From Magnetaquicoccus sp039908525 (GTDB lineage Bacteria > Pseudomonadota > Magnetococcia > Magnetococcales > Magnetaquicoccaceae), in NCBI GenBank assembly GCA_039908525.1, contig JAMOAY010000004.1:1-64000 (forward strand): DNA of 64,000 bases. Direction: 5' to 3'. Numbering within the stretch: position 1 is the first letter of the stretch; each line of letters opens with the position of its first letter. Below the pieces are notes generated by a model. It was not told the origin of the DNA and did not search any database. It saw nothing but the letters and a program-made list of their open reading frames with translations. The position numbers and the translations under genes were made by a program. Positions 34,666 to 42,942 of this stretch are shown here, piece by piece.

Positions 34666-35688
34666 TCAATGGTTGGTTTTCTCTGTTGTCTCTGCGGCAG
34701 GGGGAAAGCGTCGGTCAGGGTGCAGCACCACCCGAAAACCGGCCACAGAGAAGAGAGCGGGCATACAGCTGGGTTGGCTGTCCTGAGCCTCCACCCCCCA
34801 ATCCTCCCCGCCCACCAGGTAAAATCCCAGAGGACACGGCGAGCGGGTCCATTCTCCCCCACCCTGGAGCAGGGATCTCAGGGGGTTTGCGTCGAAGGAG
34901 TCACTGGGCTTGGGCAGGGGAGAACCGGAGTTGTACAGGTGGATGACGGCAGCCGCCCACTCTTCACGCGAAGGAACCTCGTAACTGCAGCCGGTTTGTT
35001 GGGACAGCCAGTGGCTGAAATCGGTCGCCGCTTCCAGGGAGATCCCCTTGACGGCCGGTGCGGTGTTTTCGCCCCGGCTCCAGAACTGGCCCAAGCGGGA
35101 GAGCAAACGCTCTTTCTCCTCCCCGGTGGGCATGCGCGCAATGGACTCTGCGTACTCTTTGAACAGCGCCTGGCTCACGGGCTGTTCTTGCATCAGAAAG
35201 GCAGTTTCCACCTGGATGGTATCCAGTTTGTGATGCCGGGTGAACGGATGGAGACCGGAGGTAGGGGTGGGCAGCGCATACGCCCCCGCAGGCACGGGGT
35301 GCAGTACAAAAGGGCTCTTTGGGGAGGTGGATGGGCCGGCGGAGCCCGGCAGGCAGGCCTTCCAGTCACCCGTTTTCGGGCTCTCTTTCGCTGTAAAAAC
35401 GGTCGGTATCGCAGGCCACTCCACCGAGCCGTCCGTCGACCCCGGTTGCCGAGAGGCAAAGGGCCAGCCCAGGTACGCCAGTCCGACAAGGAGCAGCACC
35501 AGCAGCACCGGCCAGCGGAAACGATGCAAAACCGGCGAACGAAAACGATGCCAGACGGGAGAGGAGGCGGTTCTCCGTTGGACCCGCACGGCCGCCGGTT
35601 GGCCAGAGCGCGTCGGGCGGAGACGGCGGGCCGTTCTGGCTTGCCGTCTCCATCGGGTTGCAGAGTGCAACAAAGTGCGTATGTTCAC
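34666..35688 (-). CDS. Membrane-anchored FGE-sulfatase (SUMF1-like) domain protein
   Basis: This gene encodes 340 residues from a GTG at 35688 preceded by GGGAG. It has an Arg-rich cytoplasmic N-terminus (1-58), one membrane helix (about 59-76, WPVLLVLLLVGLAYLGWPF) and an extracytoplasmic FGE-like domain (about 130-325). Diagnostic pieces are PAVKGISLEAATDFSHWLSQ and YEVPSREEWAAAV (about 211-248), GGGEWTRSP and YLVGGEDWG (277-298), and the terminal AGFRVVL. The catalytic cysteine pair of true formylglycine-generating enzymes is not evident, so this is more likely a structural or ligand-binding member. It is the first gene of the four-gene operon, 92 bases before the vWA gene. Confidence 0.75.
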   Translation of the reverse strand: MNIRTLLHSATRWRRQARTARRLRPTRSGQPAAVRVQRRTASSPVWHRFRSPVLHRFRWPVLLVLLLVGLAYLGWPFASRQPGSTDGSVEWPAIPTVFTAKESPKTGDWKACLPGSAGPSTSPKSPFVLHPVPAGAYALPTPTSGLHPFTRHHKLDTIQVETAFLMQEQPVSQALFKEYAESIARMPTGEEKERLLSRLGQFWSRGENTAPAVKGISLEAATDFSHWLSQQTGCSYEVPSREEWAAAVIHLYNSGSPLPKPSDSFDANPLRSLLQGGGEWTRSPCPLGFYLVGGEDWGVEAQDSQPSCMPALFSVAGFRVVLHPDRRFPPAAETTEKTNH

Positions 35689-35839
35689 GATGTTTCTCCC
35701 TCAGACGGCCAAGCTCAGGATATGCGCGCCCGGCACACAGCCTTGAGATGAACCGCATAGATGCTGCCAGCCATTGTGCCCGTTAATGGCCTGGTAGACA
35801 ATGGCCGGGCTCATCTTCTGCGGGACAAACGATCAAGAC

Positions 35840-36610
35840 ATGCATACAGAACCTTTACCCATTGTGGTCATCCTGGACCGTCCGGCCCATGCCGGCAATA
35901 TTGGCGCCGTCGCCCGCGCCATGGGCAACATGGGACTGTCCCGCCTGCGCCTGGTTTCGCCGCGACAATTTCCCCACGAGGATGCGGTCAACTACGCGGC
36001 GGGTTACAGCGACATCCTGGATCAGGCAACGGTCCATCCCGACATCTCCCAGGCGGTGGCGGATCTCAACTTTCTGGTGGCCACCAGCAATCGCCCGCGA
36101 GGACAAAGACATACCGTCTGCACCCCCCGCCAACTGGGAGAAGAGATGCCGGCCATTCTGGCCTGGCCGGGCACGGTGGTGGGTCTCCTGTTCGGGACCG
36201 AACGGACGGGTCTGGAGACCATCGACCTGGAACGGGCCGATCGGATCTGCAACATCCCCACCGAAGGTGGACGAGGTTCCCTCAACCTGGGACAGGCCGT
36301 GCTGGTGGTGGCCTACGAGCTCATGCTGGGGCTGTCCGGTGGGCAAAGTTTCGCTTTTGATCCCACCCGCGAGGGAACACGGGCCAACGCCGCAGACATG
36401 GAAAGATTTTTTGAACATCTACAAGAGGTTCTGCTCGCCATTGAATTTCTGCGTCGGGAACAGAACCGCCATATCATGGGCAGCATCAAGGCACTGTTTC
36501 ACCGGGCAGCTCTGGACCGGCGCGAACTGGCCATCCTGCGGGGCATCCTGAACGAGGTGCTGGCCTTTCAACAACGACAGTCGACCAAAAGAGACACCAA
36601 CATACGTTGA
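35840..36610 (+). CDS. trmJ: tRNA 2'-O-methyltransferase TrmJ
   Basis: TrmJ is a SPOUT-family enzyme that methylates the ribose of position 32 in tRNAs using S-adenosylmethionine. From the ATG at 35840 it has 256 residues. The knot-fold motifs are VVILDRPAHAGNIGAVARAM, NMGLSRLRLVSPRQFPHEDA, LLFGTERTGLETIDLERADR and the SAM-binding CNIPTEGGRGSLNLGQAVLV. The frame is open 13 codons further upstream, but homologues start near this ATG. The ribosome-binding site is weak. It heads the plus-strand block that continues with hflKC. Confidence 0.9.
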   Translation: MHTEPLPIVVILDRPAHAGNIGAVARAMGNMGLSRLRLVSPRQFPHEDAVNYAAGYSDILDQATVHPDISQAVADLNFLVATSNRPRGQRHTVCTPRQLGEEMPAILAWPGTVVGLLFGTERTGLETIDLERADRICNIPTEGGRGSLNLGQAVLVVAYELMLGLSGGQSFAFDPTREGTRANAADMERFFEHLQEVLLAIEFLRREQNRHIMGSIKALFHRAALDRRELAILRGILNEVLAFQQRQSTKRDTNIR

Positions 36611-36752
36611 CGAATGGAGCATATCCAGTGATACTGTGCCGCTATCCGTTGCCGGCCCGTCCGACAGGGTGGCGCGTGGGAGGGGGCAGTCGGTCTGCGG
36701 CCGCGGCATTGCGTGCGCCGCATCATGAATCCGTCTTGTGTAGGAGTGAATC

Positions 36753-37844
36753 ATGTCTTGGAACGATAGCGGCGGTGGGCATCAGAGTCCATGGGGCAGC
36801 GGACCGGTACCGCCTCAACCGCCGGATATAGATAAGATCGTTGAAGCGCTGCGGGAAAGATTGGCCGGCAAGATGTCCGGGGGTCGCTTCTGGCCGGCGG
36901 TGGCGGCGCTCCTCTGCGTGCTGTGGATGGCGACGGGTGTGTATCTGGTCGCCCCGGATGAAAAAGGCATCGTGGTGCGGTTTGGTCGCTACCTGGAGAC
37001 CACCGATTCCGGCCCCCATTTCCATCTGCCCTACCCGATCGAGACCGTTTACACCCCCAAAGTCACCCAGGTGCAGCGGGTCGAGATCGGCTACCGCACC
37101 CGCGGGCGTGCCACCGTGGCCGTGGCGGAAGAGTCGTTGATGCTGACCGGGGATGAGAATATCATCGACATCAACCTGAGCGTGCAGTATCGCATTGAGG
37201 AGAATGGGGCAGCCAATTATCTGTTCAACATCAGAAACCCCAGCAGCGATCCCCACATGCTGGTCAGGGATGCCGCCGAGGCCTCCATCCGCCAAGTGAT
37301 CGGTCGCAACAGCATTGATACCGCCTTGACCGCAGGCAAGGAGAAGATCCAGGCGGACACCAAGCAAACCATGCAGGCCATCCTGGACGGCTACCGCAGT
37401 GGTTTGCGGATCATTGTCGTCCAGTTGCAGCAGGTGGCGCCTCCCGAAGAGGTGATTCATGCCTTCAAGGATGTGGCCAGTGCGCGCGAGGACCGGGAGC
37501 GGGCCATCAATGAGGCGCAAGGGTACGCCAACGATATTCTGCCCAAAGCCAAGGGGGAGGCGGCCAAACAGGTTCAGGAGGCCGAGGCCTACAAAACCGC
37601 CAAGTTGACCAAGGCCGAGGGGGATGTGCACCGTTTCCTGGCCCTGCTGCATGAATACGGCAAGGCCAAGGAGGTGACGCGAACCCGTCTCTATCTGGAG
37701 ACCATGGAAAAAATTCTTCCGGACATCAACAAGTTTGTCGTCCATTCCGGGGGAAGTCAGGCGATACTGCCTTACCTGCCCCTGACAGGAGGCAGCAAGG
37801 GTCCGTCGGGCGGGGAAGCGGCTGTCAAAGGAGCTGTCCAATGA
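36753..37844 (+). CDS. hflK: FtsH protease modulator HflK
   Basis: HflK is a band-7/SPFH membrane protein that forms a large cage with HflC around the FtsH protease and limits its access to membrane substrates. The 363-residue protein has a Gly/Pro-rich N-terminus, one membrane helix (about 47-66, VAALLCVLWMATGVYLVAP), then the SPFH domain (DEKGIVVRFGRYLETTDSGP, FHLPYPIETVYTPKVT) and a C-terminal coiled coil (REDRERAINEAQGYANDILP, KGEAAKQVQEAEAYK). TAGGAG precedes the ATG. Its stop overlaps the hflC start by four bases. Confidence 0.95.
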   Translation: MSWNDSGGGHQSPWGSGPVPPQPPDIDKIVEALRERLAGKMSGGRFWPAVAALLCVLWMATGVYLVAPDEKGIVVRFGRYLETTDSGPHFHLPYPIETVYTPKVTQVQRVEIGYRTRGRATVAVAEESLMLTGDENIIDINLSVQYRIEENGAANYLFNIRNPSSDPHMLVRDAAEASIRQVIGRNSIDTALTAGKEKIQADTKQTMQAILDGYRSGLRIIVVQLQQVAPPEEVIHAFKDVASAREDRERAINEAQGYANDILPKAKGEAAKQVQEAEAYKTAKLTKAEGDVHRFLALLHEYGKAKEVTRTRLYLETMEKILPDINKFVVHSGGSQAILPYLPLTGGSKGPSGGEAAVKGAVQ

Positions 37845-38758
37845 ACTCAAGCACATTGGTTAAAGGGATCGTGGTGGTCGTGCTGGCCACCCTGGTGCTC
37901 GTCTCCCAGGCGGTGTTTACCGTACATCAGGTGGAGCAGGTGTTGATCGTGCAGTTGGGCAAACCGATCCGGCCCATCACCGAACCGGGGTTGCATTTCA
38001 AGATCCCGTTCGTTCAGGATGCCCTTTCGTTTGAAAAACGGTTGCTGATTTTCGACCAGGATCCGCAGGAGGTGTTGTCGGCAGACAAGAAAAATCTCAA
38101 GGTGGACAACTATGCCCTGTGGCGCATCGTGGATCCCTTGCGTTTTTTCCAGACGGTACGCCATGAGGATGGCGCCACCTCCCGTTTAAGCGACATCATC
38201 TACTCCAACATTCGAGAGGTGTTGGGCCAGTACACCATGATGGAGATTGTGGCGGGTTCCAGGGCGGATCTGGTGACCCGCATCCGGGATCAGGCCAGTG
38301 TCCAGGCGGCTCAGTATGGCATTGAGATCGTGGATGTGCGCATCCAGCGGACTGACCTGCCACCCGAAAACTCCAAAGCGGTCTTCCGCCGTATGCAGAC
38401 GGAGCGGGAACGGCAGGCAAAAACCTACCGTGCTCAGGGTGAGGAGGAGGCGGTCAAGATTCGTTCCCAGGCGGCCCGGGAGCGGGAGGTGTTGTTGGCC
38501 AGCGCCTACAAGGAGGCCCAGGAGTTGCGGGGCCAGGGCGATGCCGATGCCACCCGCATCTATGCAGAGGCCTACCGACAAGACCCGGAATTTTTTGAGT
38601 TCAAACGCATGTTGGACGCCTATGAGCGGGCGTTCGTCAAGGATACGACGGTCATTCTGGAGCCCTCCGGCTTTTTTCGTTTGCTCCAGGATGTGGATCT
38701 CCCGGACAAGACCGGGGGTGCTGCCTCCCGACTGGATGGTATGAATCGCAGTGAATGA
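37841..38758 (+). CDS. hflC: FtsH protease modulator HflC
   Basis: HflC is the partner of HflK, also a type II membrane SPFH protein. It has 305 residues with a helix at about 8-26 (IVVVVLATLVLVSQAVFTV), the SPFH domain (QLGKPIRPITEPGLHFKIPF, DQDPQEVLSADKKNLKVDNY) and the heptad-rich C-terminus (RQAKTYRAQGEEEAVKIRSQ). The end of the coding sequence overlaps the next small gene by eight bases. Confidence 0.95.
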   Translation: MNSSTLVKGIVVVVLATLVLVSQAVFTVHQVEQVLIVQLGKPIRPITEPGLHFKIPFVQDALSFEKRLLIFDQDPQEVLSADKKNLKVDNYALWRIVDPLRFFQTVRHEDGATSRLSDIIYSNIREVLGQYTMMEIVAGSRADLVTRIRDQASVQAAQYGIEIVDVRIQRTDLPPENSKAVFRRMQTERERQAKTYRAQGEEEAVKIRSQAAREREVLLASAYKEAQELRGQGDADATRIYAEAYRQDPEFFEFKRMLDAYERAFVKDTTVILEPSGFFRLLQDVDLPDKTGGAASRLDGMNRSE

Positions 38759-38936
38759 TTTTTTGACGGCCATTGGCCTGGTGATGATTCTGGAGGGAAT
38801 TCCCTATTTTGCCATTCCAGAGCGGATGCGTCGTATGGTGGTGCATGTGGCGGCGTTGCCTTCGGACTTATTGCGGAGAACGGGATTCTTCCTGATGTGT
38901 CTCGGACTGTTGCTGGTCTATCTGGTCAGGGGATGA
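38751..38936 (+). CDS. DUF2065 small membrane protein (YjeT-like)
   Basis: This 61-residue protein starts from a GTG that overlaps the end of hflC. It has two membrane helices: LTAIGLVMILEGIPYFAIPE near the start and TGFFLMCLGLLLVYLV at the end. The GxxLxxEGxxYF-P pattern is the DUF2065 signature. In many proteobacteria the gene sits directly after hflC; its role is unknown but presumably tied to the HflKC complex. Confidence 0.85.
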   Translation: MNDFLTAIGLVMILEGIPYFAIPERMRRMVVHVAALPSDLLRRTGFFLMCLGLLLVYLVRG

Positions 38937-38939
38937 CAG

Positions 38940-39554
38940 ATGACGATGACCCATCGCGATCGGGATGCTGTTTTGTCGGCGGACCCCCTCCCTGCAGAAC
39001 CGGAGCGTGCGGAGGGACAACCGAAGCGGGACTTGAGCGACACCGAGATTGACTTGCGGGGCGTGCGCCGTCTGACGCGGCAGTTCAGGGGTGTGGTGCC
39101 GGCTGTCCGCCTGCAGGAGTTGTCTGCCGAGGTAGAGAAGAGCTCGGCGGCCGATGTGGTCCTGGCCGCCACCTTCACCAACAACCTTCTGCGCCTGCAG
39201 GGAACCGTGCATGCCGAGGTTGAGCGGGTCTGCGCCCGTTGTCTGGTGCCGTTTGCCACGCCGTTGCAGGCAGCGCTGGACCGCCTGTTTGTTCCAGGCC
39301 CAGATCCGGCCGGGGCCGACAGCCAACAGGAGATGGTGGTGGAGTTGACCTATCTGGAGGATTACCGTTTGCCCCTCCGAACGGTGGTGGAGGAGGAGTT
39401 GCTGCTGGCACTGCCCATGATCCCCCTCTGTCAGCAGGCGTGTGCGGGGTTGTGTGCCACCTGCGGGGTGGATCGGAACAGGGAGCCGTGTCACTGTGAG
39501 GATGCAGCGATGGAGGGTCCGTTTGCCGTGTTGAAAAATTTGACCACGAATTGA
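38940..39554 (+). CDS. yceD: DUF177 protein (YceD family)
   Basis: This 204-residue soluble protein of the DUF177/YceD family is almost always found just before rpmF and is linked to large-subunit rRNA accumulation or assembly in some organisms. The family hallmark is VERVCARCLVPFATPLQ, a CxxC zinc-type pair. A second cysteine cluster near the C-terminus (LCQQACAGLCATCGVDRNRE and CHCE) is also conserved in members. An acidic linker lies between. It precedes rpmF by 16 bases; its start is the ATG at 38940 preceded by GGGG. Confidence 0.88.
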   Translation: MTMTHRDRDAVLSADPLPAEPERAEGQPKRDLSDTEIDLRGVRRLTRQFRGVVPAVRLQELSAEVEKSSAADVVLAATFTNNLLRLQGTVHAEVERVCARCLVPFATPLQAALDRLFVPGPDPAGADSQQEMVVELTYLEDYRLPLRTVVEEELLLALPMIPLCQQACAGLCATCGVDRNREPCHCEDAAMEGPFAVLKNLTTN

Positions 39555-39570
39555 TACAAGGAGAGTTGCA

Positions 39571-39750
39571 ATGGCTGTACCCAAGAAGAAGAGTTCTGCG
39601 TCCCGTGGCGGCCATCGCCGTTCCCATAATGCCATTCCCCTGCCCCACCTGGCGGTGTGTGCCAACTGCCAGGAACTGCGCCCCTCACACCATGTCTGCC
39701 CCAAATGTGGGTGGTATGATGGTCGTGAGGTCGTCCGGATCGAGGAGTAG
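39571..39750 (+). CDS. rpmF: 50S ribosomal protein L32
   Basis: This 59-residue protein begins MAVPKKKSSASRGGHRRSHN and contains the zinc ribbon CANCQEL...HHVCPKCGWYDGREV. All four Cys are present, so this is the zinc-binding (C+) form. AAGGAG lies eleven bases before the ATG. The order DUF177-rpmF-plsX-fabH is a classic conserved operon that couples ribosome and fatty-acid synthesis. Confidence 0.97.
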   Translation: MAVPKKKSSASRGGHRRSHNAIPLPHLAVCANCQELRPSHHVCPKCGWYDGREVVRIEE

Positions 39751-39786
39751 TTCCACGGTCATCATCCGCCTGGAGAGCCGCTGCCT

Positions 39787-40833
39787 GTGTTGATCCGTAT
39801 CGCGTTGGATGCCATGGGGGGGGACAACGCCCCCCATGCGGTGGTGGAGGGAGCCCTGCGGTCGATGGCGGCCGGCAGTCGGGCGGAGTTCACTCTGGTG
39901 GGGCGCGAGGATGTCATACAGGCCGAACTGCAGCGGGCCGGAGCCACAGAGAAAAATTTTCGGGTGCAGGCAGCCTCACAGATTGTCGGCATGGGGGAGA
40001 AACCGGCCCTTGCCATGCGCACCAAAAAGGACTCCTCCCTGCGGGTGGGCGCCAATCTGGTCAAGGAGGGTCGGGTGGACGCCTTCGTCTCCTCCGGCAA
40101 CACCGGGGCGTTGATGGCCACCGCCCGTTACGTTCTCAAAACGCTGCCCGGTCTGGATCGGCCCGCCATCGCCTCCCTGATGCCTTCTGTGACCGGACAG
40201 GTCTTGATGTTGGATCTGGGGGCCAATGTGGATTGTTCGGCAGATCATTTGTGTCAATTCGCCCTGATGGGAGAGGTGTTCGCCACCTCGGTGCTGAACA
40301 TCGACAACCCCAGGGTCGGCCTGCTCAACATCGGATCGGAAGAGGAGAAGGGCAACGAAGTGGTCAAACTGGCGGGGGAACGGCTCAAAAAAATCAGCCG
40401 CTGTTTTGTAGGCAATGTCGAGGCAACCGGCATCTTTCAAGGCAAGGTGGACGTGGTGGTTTGTGACGGCTTTGTGGGCAATGTCAGCCTGAAAACGGCC
40501 GAGGGGGTGGCCAGCATGCTGGTCCACTTCCTGCGGCAGTCATTCAACCACTCCTGGTTGGCCAAACTGGGCTATCTGATGGTGCGGCCTGCCTTCAAGC
40601 GTTTTCGAGACCGTTTTGATCCACGGGTCTACAATGGCGCCATGCTGTTGGGGTTGAACGGGGTGGTGGTCAAGAGTCACGGTTCTGCGGATGGTTTCGC
40701 CTTTTTTCATGCCATCAAGGCGGCCGAAGAGCTGGTGGTCAATCGTGTCAACGAAAAGACCCAGGCACTGATTGCCGCCAAGATGCAGTCCATGATCCCG
40801 CCGGCGCTGCCGCCCTCCCCCGCTGGAGCATGA
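39787..40833 (+). CDS. plsX: Phosphate acyltransferase PlsX
   Basis: PlsX converts acyl-ACP to acyl-phosphate for phospholipid synthesis and works peripherally at the membrane. It has 348 residues from a GTG at 39787 (GGAGAG upstream). Diagnostic segments are IRIALDAMGGDNAPHAVVEG, RVDAFVSSGNTGALMATARY, LMLDLGANVDCSADHLCQFA, PRVGLLNIGSEEEKGNEVVK, FVGNVEATGIFQGKVDVVVC-DGFVGNV and the C-terminal NGVVVKSHGSADGFAFFHAI. It is followed by fabH after ten bases. Confidence 0.97.
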   Translation: MLIRIALDAMGGDNAPHAVVEGALRSMAAGSRAEFTLVGREDVIQAELQRAGATEKNFRVQAASQIVGMGEKPALAMRTKKDSSLRVGANLVKEGRVDAFVSSGNTGALMATARYVLKTLPGLDRPAIASLMPSVTGQVLMLDLGANVDCSADHLCQFALMGEVFATSVLNIDNPRVGLLNIGSEEEKGNEVVKLAGERLKKISRCFVGNVEATGIFQGKVDVVVCDGFVGNVSLKTAEGVASMLVHFLRQSFNHSWLAKLGYLMVRPAFKRFRDRFDPRVYNGAMLLGLNGVVVKSHGSADGFAFFHAIKAAEELVVNRVNEKTQALIAAKMQSMIPPALPPSPAGA

Positions 40834-40843
40834 GAGGGTGTCC

Positions 40844-41827
40844 ATGTCCGGGTCTCGCATCATCGCTTGTGGCTCCTGTCTTCCCGAACAGATATTGACC
40901 AACGAGGCACTGGCCAGCCGTCTGGATACGACCGATGAGTGGATTCGCTCGCGAACCGGTATCGTCGAACGGCGTATTGCGGCTGCAGGCGAATTGACCT
41001 CGGACCTGGCGGTCAAGGCTGCAGAAAGAGCCCTGGACCATGCCGGTATCGGTGCCGACACGCTGGATTTCATTCTGCTTGCCACCACCACGCCGGATCT
41101 TGTGTTTCCCGCCACCGCCACCATCGTCCAGCACAAGTTGGGCATTGCCGGTCTCATGGCGCCTGCCATGGATGTTCAGGCGGTCTGCGCGGGATTCATC
41201 TATGCCCTGGCCCTGGCCGACAGTCTGATCCGCTCCGGGTCGGCCCGGCGGGTGCTGGTGATCGGGGCCGAAACCATGAGCCGGGTGGTGGACTGGCAGG
41301 ATCGCTCCACCTGTATTCTGTTCGGGGATGGGGCGGGGGCCGTGGTCGTGGAGGGGTGTGGAGAGGCGGAGCGGGGCATTCTTTCCACCCACCTCCATGC
41401 GGACGGCCGCCACCGGGAGTTGTTGTACGCCGATGGTGGAGTCTCTCATGGACTGCTGGTGAACCCGGACGCCGGGCGCGGTCTGACCCGAATGCGGGGC
41501 AACGAGGTATTCAAGCAGGCGGTCAAGGCACTGGAAGGGGTGGTGGATGAAACCCTGGCTGCCCATGGTTTGCAGAAGTCCCAGATCGACTGGCTGGTGC
41601 CTCACCAGGCCAATATCCGTATCATCCACAGCACGGCCAAACGACTGGGCATGGGCATGGAGCGGGTGGTGGTCACTGTGGACCGCCACGGCAACACCTC
41701 CGCAGCCAGCGTTCCCCTGGCATTGGATGAGGCGGTACGGGACGGACGCATCCAGTCGGGTCAGTTGCTGTTGCTGGAGGCCTTCGGTGGTGGCTTTACC
41801 TGGGGTTCTGCCCTCGTGCGCTGGTAA
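40844..41827 (+). CDS. fabH: 3-oxoacyl-ACP synthase III (KAS III)
   Basis: FabH condenses acetyl-CoA with malonyl-ACP to start fatty-acid synthesis. I prefer the ATG at 40844 (GAGAGGG five bases upstream), giving 327 residues; a GTG two codons earlier is the alternative. The active site shows the nucleophilic Cys in MDVQAVCAGFIYAL, His in WLVPHQANIRII and Asn in DRHGNTSAASVPLAL. The start RIIACGSCLPEQILTNEAL and TTDEWIRSRTGI are standard. The gene ends the plus-strand block; the triple hairpin follows 67 bases later. Confidence 0.97.
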   Translation: MSGSRIIACGSCLPEQILTNEALASRLDTTDEWIRSRTGIVERRIAAAGELTSDLAVKAAERALDHAGIGADTLDFILLATTTPDLVFPATATIVQHKLGIAGLMAPAMDVQAVCAGFIYALALADSLIRSGSARRVLVIGAETMSRVVDWQDRSTCILFGDGAGAVVVEGCGEAERGILSTHLHADGRHRELLYADGGVSHGLLVNPDAGRGLTRMRGNEVFKQAVKALEGVVDETLAAHGLQKSQIDWLVPHQANIRIIHSTAKRLGMGMERVVVTVDRHGNTSAASVPLALDEAVRDGRIQSGQLLLLEAFGGGFTWGSALVRW

Positions 41828-41893
41828 AACGCGCACACTACGACACGCCAATCCGGTTCCATATCCAGATCAAAGCCAACTCACGACCCCTGT

Positions 41894-41964
41894 CCGGGGC
41901 TTCGCCCCGGCCCCCACCAGGGGCTTTGCCCCTGGACCCCACCGGGGGAGATAATCTCCCCCGG
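41894..41964. repeat. Triple-hairpin REP-like element
   Basis: Three perfect inverted repeats stand in a row. CCGGGGC-TTC-GCCCCGG lies at 41894-41910, CCAGGGGC-TTT-GCCCCTGG at 41917-41935, and an 11-bp repeat (CCGGGGGAGAT paired with ATCTCCCCCGG) at 41942-41964. They are separated by C-rich linkers of the form CCCCCA or ACCCCA. The element lies between convergent fabH and the next minus-strand gene, a normal site for repetitive extragenic palindromes, and may act as a two-way transcription stop or mRNA stabiliser. No T-tract follows. Confidence 0.8.
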
Positions 41965-42008
41965 ACCCCCATGAATACAGAATGGCTAAGGCGTTCTGCC
42001 CACCCTGC

Positions 42009-42515
42009 TCACGCCTGCCAGAACTCGGCGATCAGCACGGCGCCCAACTCTTGGGCTTGGCCGGTGCTCAAATGCCGAATGGCCTCCAGGCAGATGGTGC
42101 GATAGAACAGCATGAACCCAGAAAACATCTTGTAATCGTGAAGATAATAACGGGTTGTGACGTAAAAAAGCTCCAGAGGCATGTCAAACTTTAAAAAATT
42201 TTCCTGCAACTTCTTGTAGATGTACTCCGGAAACCAACCCGAGAAGGAGAAGGAGCGTTCGCTGCCCTCGTGAGATGGCTTGCCTTCGGCGTCCACGTCG
42301 GTGCGGGCAAAGATCAGTTCACCGTCCATCAGGGTGATGCTGCCGGTCCGGTCCCGGGTGGAAAAGATCAGCTCTTTCTCCTTCAGGCCCTTGACGAAGC
42401 TCTCCATGCCATACAGCTCCCGGATGATCAAAAACAGGGCTTCGTGCGGTTCCGCGCCTTCAGTGATGCGCAGAATATCCTCTTTTTTGGCATAAACGGG
42501 GTTTGCTGCTTCCAT
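42009..42515 (-). CDS. Hypothetical protein
   Basis: This gene encodes 168 residues from the ATG at 42515 (GGGAG seven bases upstream); the frame is open further upstream without a better start. I do not recognise the family. The N-terminal half is mixed (EDILRITEGAEPHEALFLII, LIFSTRDRTGSITLMDGELI). The C-terminal half is aromatic-rich and helical (FPEYIYKKLQENFLKFDMPL, YYLHDYKMFSGFMLFYRTIC). No signal peptide or clear membrane span is present. It lies 59 bases after a small minus-strand gene and both may share that gene's promoter. Confidence 0.6.
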   Translation of the reverse strand: MEAANPVYAKKEDILRITEGAEPHEALFLIIRELYGMESFVKGLKEKELIFSTRDRTGSITLMDGELIFARTDVDAEGKPSHEGSERSFSFSGWFPEYIYKKLQENFLKFDMPLELFYVTTRYYLHDYKMFSGFMLFYRTICLEAIRHLSTGQAQELGAVLIAEFWQA

Positions 42516-42574
42516 ATATTGGCTCCCAAACCGGTATGTTGAAACTGTTCCCAACGGTGATTCGCGGACTGTTG

Positions 42575-42790
42575 TCATCCTGCCACGGATTGTCGGCGGC
42601 CATGCTGAACCACCCATACCACAAAGGTCTGCATGGCCCCCCGCAATCTGGCGGTTTCCGGAGCGGACAGCAGCTCTGTTACATCCAGCTCCAGATTGAA
42701 GTCAACCGCCAAGTCGTGCAGCAGGTGTTCCAGGCCGGCCTCGACCGTCTTGCTGGATTCATTCAGAATTTCATCAATGGAACAGGACAT
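42575..42790 (-). CDS. Small hypothetical protein
   Basis: This gene encodes 71 residues from the ATG at 42790, with GAGGAG eight bases upstream. It reads MSCSIDEILNESSKTVEAGL and continues with HLLHDLAVDFNLELDVTELL and LRGAMQTFVVWVVQ. It is predicted mostly helical, acidic at the N-terminus, with no known motif. A strong extended -10 promoter about 40 bases upstream supports expression. It is probably cotranscribed with the 168-residue gene that follows. Confidence 0.55.
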   Translation of the reverse strand: MSCSIDEILNESSKTVEAGLEHLLHDLAVDFNLELDVTELLSAPETARLRGAMQTFVVWVVQHGRRQSVAG

Positions 42791-42829
42791 CAAACAGACT
42801 CCTCGACAAGAGACCCATAACGAGGTGAC

Positions 42830-42838
42830 ATTATATCA
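42830..42838 (-). promoter_or_regulatory. Extended -10 promoter
   Basis: On the minus strand TGATATAAT contains the extended -10 motif TGnTATAAT with a perfect hexamer (plus-strand 42830-42835). No good -35 box is seen, which is usual for this promoter class. It points to the 71-residue gene at 42790, giving a leader of about 33 bases. Confidence 0.55.
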
Positions 42839-42942
42839 CTTCAAGGTTAAAATAAAGCAGAATTTATCCATGGCGTCCCGCTTTTTTGCAGGTTGCAAGA
42901 CTGGGCTCGCCTCTCCTTTTGATCCTTGCCAGGAGTCTCCGG

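Noticed and set aside
31988..34786. A 932-codon open frame on the plus strand opposite the vWA gene
   Set aside because: The minus-strand protein has a signal peptide, vWA motif and operon overlaps; the plus-strand translation has no recognisable motif and skewed composition.
42794..42942. Cobalamin riboswitch before cobQ
   Set aside because: The 148 bases before cobQ lack the conserved B12-box and have a promoter pointing the other way; no supporting structure seen.
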